Positions 6,327 to 10,653 of a stretch of 10,653 nucleotides of DNA are shown in pieces (positions within the stretch are counted from its first letter, which is position 1; every line of letters starts with the position of its first letter). A model generated the notes under the pieces. That model ran no database searches. It saw only the letters and a program-made list of their open reading frames with translations, and was not told the DNA's origin. A program made the position numbers and the translations under genes. Source of the stretch: Streptomyces katrae (GTDB lineage Bacteria > Actinomycetota > Actinomycetes > Streptomycetales > Streptomycetaceae); NCBI RefSeq assembly GCF_000966975.1, contig NZ_JZWV01000744.1, forward strand, positions 1 through 10,653, in the 5' to 3' direction.

Positions 6327-6794
6327 ATGGGCACACGGAAGTCCATCCTGCTGTTGACCTTGCTGCTGACGCTGAGCGGCTGCGGTCTCGTCGGTGGCGA
6401 CCGGGGGCCACGCCCCCGGACACCGATGCCGAGCCAGGTGCCGACGGGTCCTGTGTACGCGTCGGTCGATGACGTGATCACGGCCCTCGGGAGGGGCGGG
6501 TTCGACTGCAAGGTGACCCTGCGGAACGAGAACAAGTTCGGCTCGGACGCCACGTGCGAGGTTCAGCACCGCCAGACGACCGTCTACAACAAGATCTCGG
6601 TGCTGAGCACATCCCGGTTCAGCCGGGATGAGGTCGGAGATTCGATCGCGACGGGGCGCCGGGCGTACGGGCAGACCTTCGTCGCCGCCGGCAACTGGTT
6701 CATCTGGGTGTCGCCCAGCGTCTACGCCCACGACATGGCCGCCGCCCTGCCCGGCTCCGTGGTCCTGGAACCCCTGCCACTGAAGGAAAAGTAG
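6327..6794 (+). CDS. Lipoprotein, possible partner or immunity protein of the hydrolase
   Basis: This 155-residue protein has a classic type II signal: basic n-region (MGTRKS), hydrophobic core, and lipobox LSGC with Cys19 as the acylated residue. It should sit on the outer face of the membrane. A Pro/Arg-rich spacer (25-42) leads to a small domain (about 44-150) with two cysteines, Cys61 (GGFDC) and Cys77 (DATC), that could form a disulfide, and a GNWFIWV strand (122-128). The domain looks like the small lipoprotein domain common in actinobacteria, without known function. The start is 3 bp after the preceding stop and uses GAGGAG (6311-6316), inside the end of the upstream gene, so it is clearly in the same operon. 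A surface lipoprotein beside a secreted wall hydrolase could be an inhibitor (immunity), an anchor or a regulator. That role is inferred from position only. Confidence 0.85.
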   Translation: MGTRKSILLLTLLLTLSGCGLVGGDRGPRPRTPMPSQVPTGPVYASVDDVITALGRGGFDCKVTLRNENKFGSDATCEVQHRQTTVYNKISVLSTSRFSRDEVGDSIATGRRAYGQTFVAAGNWFIWVSPSVYAHDMAAALPGSVVLEPLPLKEK

Positions 6795-6796
6795 AC

Positions 6797-6815
6797 GGTC
6801 CGTCAGCGGCGGACC
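6797..6815. terminator. Weak hairpin between convergent genes
   Basis: GGTCCG (6797-6802) and CGGACC (6810-6815) form a 6-bp stem with a 7-nt loop. Only 8 bp lie between the lipoprotein stop and the end of the convergent acyl-CoA dehydrogenase gene, so the hairpin overlaps the latter's stop. It may serve both strands weakly, or the transcripts may overlap. Confidence 0.3.
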
Positions 6816-7993
6816 CTTGGCATGCCCAGGCCGATCCAGGAGATGATCTCGCGCTGGATCTCGTTGTTGCCGCCGCCGAAGGTGAAGATCACGGCGCTGC
6901 GGTAGCCGCGTTCGAGTTCGCCGTGGAGGACCGCGCCCGCCGAGCCGTCCTTGAGGGCGCCCGCCGCGCCGACCACCTCCATCAGCCAGGCGTACGCGTC
7001 GCGGCGGGCCTCGGAGCCGTAGACCTTGACGGCGGAGGCGTCCTGGGGGGTGAGGGTGCCGGACTGGACGGCGTTCACCATCTGCCAGTTGAGGAGCTTC
7101 ATCGCGTCCAGCCGGGCGTGGGTGCGGGCCAGCCGGGCGCGCACCCACGCCAGGTCGATGACGCGTCGGCCGTCGGCGAGCTTGGTCTCCGCGGCCCAGC
7201 GCTGGACGTCGTGGAGGGCGCGGATGGCCATCGTGCCGTGGGCGGCGAGGGTGACGCGCTCGTGGTTGAGCTGGTTGGTGATCAGGCGCCAGCCCTTGTT
7301 CTCCTGGCCGACGCGGCGGCTCGCGGGGACGCGGATGTCCTCGTAGTAGCTGGCGGTGGTGTCGTGCGAGGCGAGGGTGTTGATGAGGGTGCAGGAGTAG
7401 CCGGGGTCGGAGGTCGGGACCAGGAGCATCGTGATGCCCTTGTGCGCGGGGGCGTCCGGATCGGTGCGGACGGCGAGCCACACCCAGTCGGCGGTGTCGC
7501 CGTTGGTGGTCCAGATCTTCTGGCCGTTGACCACGTACGTACCGGTCTCCTCGTCGCCCTCGCGGACGGCCTTGCACGTGAGGGCGGCGAGGTCGGTGCC
7601 GGCGCCGGGCTCGCTGTAGCCGATGGCGAAGTCGATCTCGCCGGAGAGGATCCTCGGGAGGAAGTACGCCTTCTGCTCGTCGGTGCCGAACTGCATCAGG
7701 GTCGGGCCGACCGTGTTGAGCGCCATCAGCGGCAGCGGGACGACGGCCTGCGCGGCCTCGTCGAAGAAGATGAACTGGTCCATGGGCGACATGCCGCGGC
7801 CGCCGTACTCCTTCGGCCAGCCGACGCCGAGCCAGCCGTCCGCGCCGAGGCGGCGGATGGTCTCGCGGTAGAAGCGCTTCTGCGCGGCCGGGTCCTCGTA
7901 GCGGGCGTAGACGTCCTGGGGGACGAGCTCGGCGAAGTAGGCACGCAGTTCGGCGCGCAACTGCTGCTGCTCGGGCGTGTATTCGAGGTGCAC
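6803..7993 (-). CDS. Acyl-CoA dehydrogenase (FadE26/IVD-like, catalytic Glu in NHER)
   Basis: The product has 396 residues, the usual length for FAD acyl-CoA dehydrogenases, which oxidise acyl-CoA to 2-enoyl-CoA. The GTG at 7993 is chosen because GGAGGGG (7996-8002) precedes it and the homologous region begins there (HLEYTPEQQQLRAELRAYF). Visible marks are GWPKEYGGRG (58-67), the FAD/substrate segment YSEPGAGTDLAAL (126-138), VNGQKIWTTNG (155-165), the middle beta domain to YYEDIRVP (216-223), LNHERVTLAAHG (242-253), and the C-terminal FTFGGGNNEIQREIISWIGLGMPR. The MCAD-type glutamate before the C-terminal glycine is absent. Glu245 in NHER sits where isovaleryl-CoA and long-chain dehydrogenases carry theirs. 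This pattern and the C-terminus recall mycobacterial FadE26-type subunits, which act as alpha2beta2 pairs in steroid side-chain oxidation. No partner subunit gene is adjacent. The substrate (branched acyl, steroid or other) is unresolved. Confidence 0.9.
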   Translation of the reverse strand: MHLEYTPEQQQLRAELRAYFAELVPQDVYARYEDPAAQKRFYRETIRRLGADGWLGVGWPKEYGGRGMSPMDQFIFFDEAAQAVVPLPLMALNTVGPTLMQFGTDEQKAYFLPRILSGEIDFAIGYSEPGAGTDLAALTCKAVREGDEETGTYVVNGQKIWTTNGDTADWVWLAVRTDPDAPAHKGITMLLVPTSDPGYSCTLINTLASHDTTASYYEDIRVPASRRVGQENKGWRLITNQLNHERVTLAAHGTMAIRALHDVQRWAAETKLADGRRVIDLAWVRARLARTHARLDAMKLLNWQMVNAVQSGTLTPQDASAVKVYGSEARRDAYAWLMEVVGAAGALKDGSAGAVLHGELERGYRSAVIFTFGGGNNEIQREIISWIGLGMPRVRR

Positions 7994-8045
7994 GGCCCCT
8001 CCGGGATCCTCGCGGTCCAGCCGGTCGCTGCGAACGGCGGCGGTC

Positions 8046-8074
8046 AGAGTAGAACCCGTTACAGGAATAGGGAA
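8046..8074 (-). promoter_or_regulatory. Candidate promoter of the acyl-CoA dehydrogenase gene
   Basis: On the minus strand TTCCCT (8069-8074) and TACTCT (8046-8051) are 17 bp apart, about 52 bp before the GTG. The -35 box is poor. The candidate KstR-like operator fills most of the spacer and touches the -10 box, so a bound repressor would block this promoter. Confidence 0.35.
8050..8063. promoter_or_regulatory. KstR-type (TetR) operator candidate
   Basis: TAGAACCCGTTACA fits every fixed base of the published mycobacterial KstR motif TnnAACnnGTTnnA, with the half-site TAGAAC on one side. It lies 57 bp upstream of the acyl-CoA dehydrogenase start, a typical repressor position. KstR controls steroid degradation in Mycobacterium and Rhodococcus. 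A related TetR-family regulator encoded elsewhere in this genome is the inferred partner. A chance match to eight fixed bases is possible, but its position argues for function. Confidence 0.5.
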
Positions 8075-8119
8075 GGGGGGTGGAGGGACGGGGGAACCCC
8101 CTCGGCGAAGGCGCGCGCG

Positions 8120-8143
8120 GACGCCCGGCCGGAGCCGGGCGTC
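8120..8143 (-). terminator. Strong hairpin terminator after the aldolase gene
   Basis: A perfect 10-bp stem, GACGCCCGGC (8120-8129) with GCCGGGCGTC (8134-8143), has a 4-nt loop 20 bp beyond the aldolase stop on the minus strand. There is no T-run, as is usual in this GC range. It separates the sugar operon from the downstream acyl-CoA dehydrogenase gene, which has its own promoter region. Confidence 0.75.
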
Positions 8144-8163
8144 GGACTTCCCCTGTGGGCGCG

Positions 8164-9000
8164 TCAGTTCAGTACGGCGATCATGGCCTCGGCCGTCGCC
8201 GCCATCGCCGTCCGCGCGGCGGTGAGGTAGGGGCGGGGGTCGGCCCCGGTCAGGTGGGTGCGGATGGCCTCCGTCATGGCCACGTTGAGCGCGGTGCCGA
8301 TGTTGACCTTGCGGATGCCCCCGGCGACCGCCGCGGCGAGTTCCGCGTCCGGCAGCCCGGAGGAGCCGTGCAGCACCAGCGGTACGTCCACCGTCTTGGC
8401 CAGCCGCGCCAGCAGCGCGTGGTCGAGGGAGGCGGTCCTGCTGGTCATGGCGTGCGTACTGCCGATGGCCACGGCCAGGGCGTCCACCCCGGAGTCGGCG
8501 ACGAAGCGCCGCGCCTCGTCCGGGTCGGTACGGGCGCCCGGCGCGTGCGGGTCCAGCGGGGCGGCCCCGTTCTTCCCGCCGACCTCGCCCAGCTCCGCCT
8601 CGATCCACAGCCCGTTCGCGTGCGCCCAGTCGGCGGCGGACCGGGTGGCCTCCAGGTTCTCGGCGTAGGGCAGGTGCGCCGCGTCGTACATCACGGACCC
8701 GAACCCGGCGTCCGCTGCCTGCCGCAGCAGGTCGGGGCTCTTGACGTGGTCGAGGTGCAGCCCGACGGGCACCCGGGCGGCCTCGGCGCAGGCGGCGGCG
8801 GCCCGGCTGATGGGCAGCAGCGCGCCGCCGCGGAACTTCACCGCGTTCTCGCTGAGTTGGAGGATCACGGGCGTACCGGCCCGCTCCGCCCCCTCGACCA
8901 CGGCTTCGGCGTGCTCCAGGGTGATCACGTTGAAGGCGGCGACGGCCCGGCCCGCGGCGGCCGCCTCCGCGACGAGGACCCCGGCGGGGGCGAGGCTCAT
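8164..9000 (-). CDS. Class II fructose/tagatose-bisphosphate aldolase (GatY/KbaY/FbaA type)
   Basis: This 278-residue zinc-dependent aldolase is expected to split a ketose bisphosphate (fructose- or tagatose-1,6-bisphosphate) into dihydroxyacetone phosphate and glyceraldehyde-3-phosphate. Visible marks are AFNVITLEHAEAV (22-34), the catalytic/zinc segment HLDH (82-85; Asp84 general acid/base, His85 metal), MYDAAHLPYAENL (104-116, the family's substrate-loop region), EAELGEVGG (134-142), AIGSTHAM (178-185, zinc His183), LHGSSGLP (210-217, zinc His211), and the phosphate-binding NIGTALN (233-239). The length matches GatY/KbaY (about 285) rather than the longer glycolytic class IIA enzymes. The start overlaps the isomerase stop by 4 bp (ATGA), so the two are coupled. 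HGSSG instead of the common HGGSG, and NIGTALN instead of NIDTDL, are mild departures. The pairing with an SIS protein favours a tagatose-type substrate, but specificity cannot be read directly. Confidence 0.9.
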   Translation of the reverse strand: MSLAPAGVLVAEAAAAGRAVAAFNVITLEHAEAVVEGAERAGTPVILQLSENAVKFRGGALLPISRAAAACAEAARVPVGLHLDHVKSPDLLRQAADAGFGSVMYDAAHLPYAENLEATRSAADWAHANGLWIEAELGEVGGKNGAAPLDPHAPGARTDPDEARRFVADSGVDALAVAIGSTHAMTSRTASLDHALLARLAKTVDVPLVLHGSSGLPDAELAAAVAGGIRKVNIGTALNVAMTEAIRTHLTGADPRPYLTAARTAMAATAEAMIAVLN

Positions 9001-9899
9001 CGGACCGCCCCCTCGGCGCCGGTGAGGATCACCGAGCGGGTGAGGTTGCGGGGCGCGTCCGGGTCCAGCCCCCGCACCGCGGCCACCGCCACGGCCAGCC
9101 GGTGCACCCTCACCAGCTCGGCGAGCGGGTCGAGCCCGCCGTCCACCCACTCGGCGCCCGTGCCCAGCACCTGCTCGGCGATGCCCTCCGGGGTGCCGCC
9201 CAGCGACCAGGTCACCGAGCCGGGGCCGGTGACGCTGACCGGGCCGTGCCGGTACTCCATTGCCGGGTAGGCCTCGGCCCACGACAGCGAGGCCTCGCGC
9301 ATCTTCAGGGCGGCCTCGTGGGCCAGGCCCACGCTCCACCCCCGCCCGAGGAAGGTGAACTGCCCCCGCGCCTCCAGCCCGGCGGGCAGGGGCCCGGCCA
9401 GCGCGGCCCGTCCGTCGGCGACCACGTCCGGGGTGTGCGCGCCCACGTGGGCCCGGAGCAGGGTGAGGGCGGTGGTGGCGAAGCGGGTCTGGACGACGGA
9501 CCGCTCGTCGGCGAAGTCCAGCACGACCAGTTCCCCGGCGAGGCCGGCCACCGGCGTGTCCGGGTCGCCGACGACCGCGGTGGCCGGGATCCCCGCCTCC
9601 CGCAGTCCGGACAGCAGGTCCAGCACCTCGGTGGTGGTCCCGGACCGGGTCAGCGCCACCACCCGGTCGTAGCGGCGGTGGCGGGGGAACTCCGAGGCGG
9701 GGAAGGCGTCGGTCTCCCCCTGCCCGGCCTCCTCGCGCAGGGCGGCGGCCGCCTGGGCCATGTAGTACGAGGTCCCGCACCCCACGATCGCGGTACGCTC
9801 CCCCGGCTTCGGCAGCACCGCCCGGTGGGCCGGGGCCAGTTCGGCCGCCCGTTCCCAGCTCTCGGGCTGCGTGGCCAACTCGTACGCGACGTGACTCAT
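8997..9899 (-). CDS. SIS-domain sugar-phosphate isomerase/deaminase (AgaS-like)
   Basis: This 300-residue protein has two SIS domains, like the isomerase half of GlmS and like AgaS. Domain 1 carries TAIVGCGTSYYMAQAAA (36-52) and the phosphate-binding ALTRSGTTTEVLDLL (82-96). Domain 2 carries FLGRGWSVGLAHEAALKMRE (183-202) and the active-site EYRHGP (215-220). The expected role is isomerisation and deamination of an amino-sugar phosphate such as galactosamine-6-phosphate or glucosamine-6-phosphate in the cytoplasm. There is no glutaminase domain, so it is catabolic rather than GlmS. The ATG at 9899 follows AGGGAG (9905-9910) at good spacing. An in-frame upstream ATG would add 27 non-conserved Arg-rich residues and was not used. 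It overlaps the aldolase start by 4 bp and is divergent from the DeoR gene, which probably controls it. Deglycation (FrlB-like) is an alternative role. Confidence 0.87.
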   Translation of the reverse strand: MSHVAYELATQPESWERAAELAPAHRAVLPKPGERTAIVGCGTSYYMAQAAAALREEAGQGETDAFPASEFPRHRRYDRVVALTRSGTTTEVLDLLSGLREAGIPATAVVGDPDTPVAGLAGELVVLDFADERSVVQTRFATTALTLLRAHVGAHTPDVVADGRAALAGPLPAGLEARGQFTFLGRGWSVGLAHEAALKMREASLSWAEAYPAMEYRHGPVSVTGPGSVTWSLGGTPEGIAEQVLGTGAEWVDGGLDPLAELVRVHRLAVAVAAVRGLDPDAPRNLTRSVILTGAEGAVR

Positions 9900-10088
9900 G
9901 CGGGCTCCCTGCGCGTTGGATGCGTCATCCTGGCGGTTCCTGCGTGCTGTTGCTACGTGCCGTGTTGCGTGTTCCTGCAAGGTAGCGGGCTGTTTCGCGC
10001 AACTTCAAGCATCGACGGGATGTTCGCCTCGGCTAGTGTCGACGGCGGGTCCGGGGAAGAGGACCGGGGACGAAACGGGAGGGGCGCC
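9900..10088. promoter_or_regulatory. Divergent control region with repeated elements
   Basis: These 189 bp lie between the divergent isomerase and DeoR genes. GTTCCTGC occurs twice as a direct repeat (9936-9943 and 9971-9978, 35 bp apart). Between the copies lie two related blocks, CGTGCTGTTGC and CGTGCCGTGTTGC. TTGCG/CGCAA also form a loose inverted pair (about 9965-9969 and 9998-10002). A minus-strand promoter could be TTGCAG (9975-9980) with TAGCAA (9950-9955), at a long 19-bp spacing. A plus-strand one could be TCGACG (10012-10017) with TAGTGT (10034-10039). DeoR proteins commonly bind repeated sites in such regions and repress both sides until a sugar phosphate binds. The exact operator is inference. 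Confidence 0.45.
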
Positions 10089-10653
10089 ATGACCCGCACG
10101 GAACGCTGGCAGAGACTGCTGGACCTGCTGGTGGAGCGGGACGGGCTGGAGGTGGAACCCGCCGCCGAGGCGCTCGGTGTGTCCGCCGCCACCATCCGCC
10201 GCGACCTCGACCAGCTGGCGGAACAGCAGCTGCTGGTGCGCACCCGAGGCGGGGCGGTGCCGCACGGGGTCTCGTACGAACTCCCCCTGCGCTACCGGAC
10301 CTCGCGCCGGGCAGCCGAGAAGCGGCGGATCAGCGAGGCCGTCGCGGCGCTGATCACACCGGGCGAGGTGGTCGGTCTGACGGGCGGCACCACCACGACG
10401 GAAGTGGCCCGCGCCCTCGCGGCCCGCCCGGACCTGGCCGCCGGCTCCCCCGCGCTCACGGTGGTCACCAACGCCCTCAACATCGCGGGCGAACTGGTGA
10501 TCCGGCCCCAGTTCAAGATCGTGCTGACGGGCGGGGTGGCCCGCCCGCAGTCGTACGAACTCACCGGCCCTCTGGCCCAGCAGACGCTCGGTCAGCTCAC
10601 CGTGGACACGGCGGTCGTCGGCGTCGACGCCTTCGACCCGGCGGACGGCGCGG
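10089..10653 (+). CDS. DeoR/GlpR-family sugar-operon repressor, C-terminus beyond window
   Basis: The ATG at 10089 follows GGGAGGGG (10077-10084), and 188 residues are present before the right edge. Residues 5-55 are the DeoR winged helix-turn-helix, with the recognition helix VSAATIRRDLDQL (31-43) and the wing TRGGAVPHG (52-60). The effector domain begins at about residue 75 with EKRRISEAVAALITPGE, then GLTGGTTTTEVARAL (96-110, phosphate-binding loop), VVTNALNIAGEL (125-136), VLTGG (145-149) and AVVGVDAFD (175-183). This is the sugar-phosphate-binding fold of the family. It is divergent from the SIS/aldolase operon, so it most likely represses that operon and itself, with release by the pathway's sugar phosphate. 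A full-length protein would be about 250-260 residues. Confidence 0.93.
   Translation, partial: MTRTERWQRLLDLLVERDGLEVEPAAEALGVSAATIRRDLDQLAEQQLLVRTRGGAVPHGVSYELPLRYRTSRRAAEKRRISEAVAALITPGEVVGLTGGTTTTEVARALAARPDLAAGSPALTVVTNALNIAGELVIRPQFKIVLTGGVARPQSYELTGPLAQQTLGQLTVDTAVVGVDAFDPADGA

Noticed and set aside
4458..7577. Very long minus-strand open frame (over 1000 codons) across the ESX-like unit and the acyl-CoA dehydrogenase gene
   Set aside because: It is Arg/Gly/Pro-rich without any domain and runs antisense to three well-supported genes. Such frames are a by-product of high GC3.
7994..8608. Longer start for the acyl-CoA dehydrogenase in the same open frame
   Set aside because: The extension would run through the terminator and the aldolase gene. 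The GTG at 7993 has a GGAGGGG site and matches the family's N-terminus.
9900..9980. N-terminal extension of the SIS protein from an upstream in-frame ATG
   Set aside because: The ATG at 9899 has a clear AGGGAG site, and the added 27 residues are Arg/Ala-rich and overlap the promoter region.
1..10653. CRISPR array, insertion sequence or phage attachment site
   Set aside because: I saw no regularly spaced repeats, transposase-like protein, terminal inverted repeats or integrase in the window.

Overview
The window is very GC-rich (roughly 70% or more), almost fully coding, and has third codon positions that are nearly all G or C. It carries gene families typical of Streptomyces: a PASTA-less Ser/Thr kinase, an MpaB/DUF2236 oxygenase, a SAV_915-type small protein, WXG100-like proteins, and a DeoR/SIS/class II aldolase sugar cassette. 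I read it as chromosomal DNA from Streptomyces or a close relative. It shows no mobile element, rRNA, tRNA or CRISPR array. I noticed no TTA codons in the real genes, although I checked this only by eye.

Layout from left to right. (1) Positions 1-1982, minus strand: an MpaB/DUF2236 heme-type oxygenase overlaps by 19 bp the start of a Ser/Thr protein kinase that runs off the left edge. The kinase start carries a perfect 21-bp in-frame tandem duplication. (2) Positions 2246-4000, plus strand: a SAV_915-family gene, apparently broken by a perfect 8-bp tandem duplication, lies 16 bp upstream of a diaminopimelate decarboxylase (lysA-type) gene. Two GC-rich hairpins follow it. (3) Positions 4525-6794, plus strand: a tight three-gene unit made of a WXG100-like protein, a WXG-headed protein with a lysozyme/lytic-transglycosylase-like domain, and a lipoprotein. 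This looks like a type VII (ESX-like) secreted cell-wall hydrolase with an outer-surface lipoprotein partner. (4) Positions 6803-7993, minus strand: an orphan acyl-CoA dehydrogenase of the FadE26/IVD-like type. Its promoter region contains a site that fits the KstR consensus TnnAACnnGTTnnA. (5) Positions 8164-9899, minus strand: an SIS-domain sugar isomerase/deaminase overlaps by 4 bp a class II tagatose/fructose-bisphosphate aldolase, and a strong hairpin terminator follows. A DeoR-family repressor is transcribed divergently from 10089 and runs off the right edge.

How the parts may work together. The right-hand cassette looks like amino-sugar (galactosamine/tagatose-type) catabolism under a local DeoR repressor, but it has no sugar kinase between the isomerase and the aldolase. 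The acyl-CoA dehydrogenase suggests fatty-acid or steroid side-chain beta-oxidation under a KstR-like TetR repressor encoded elsewhere. The ESX-like triad is the most system-like candidate for something undescribed. The two perfect short tandem duplications (8 bp in the SAV_915 gene, 21 bp in the kinase) suggest recent replication slippage, or sequencing/assembly artefacts that should be excluded.
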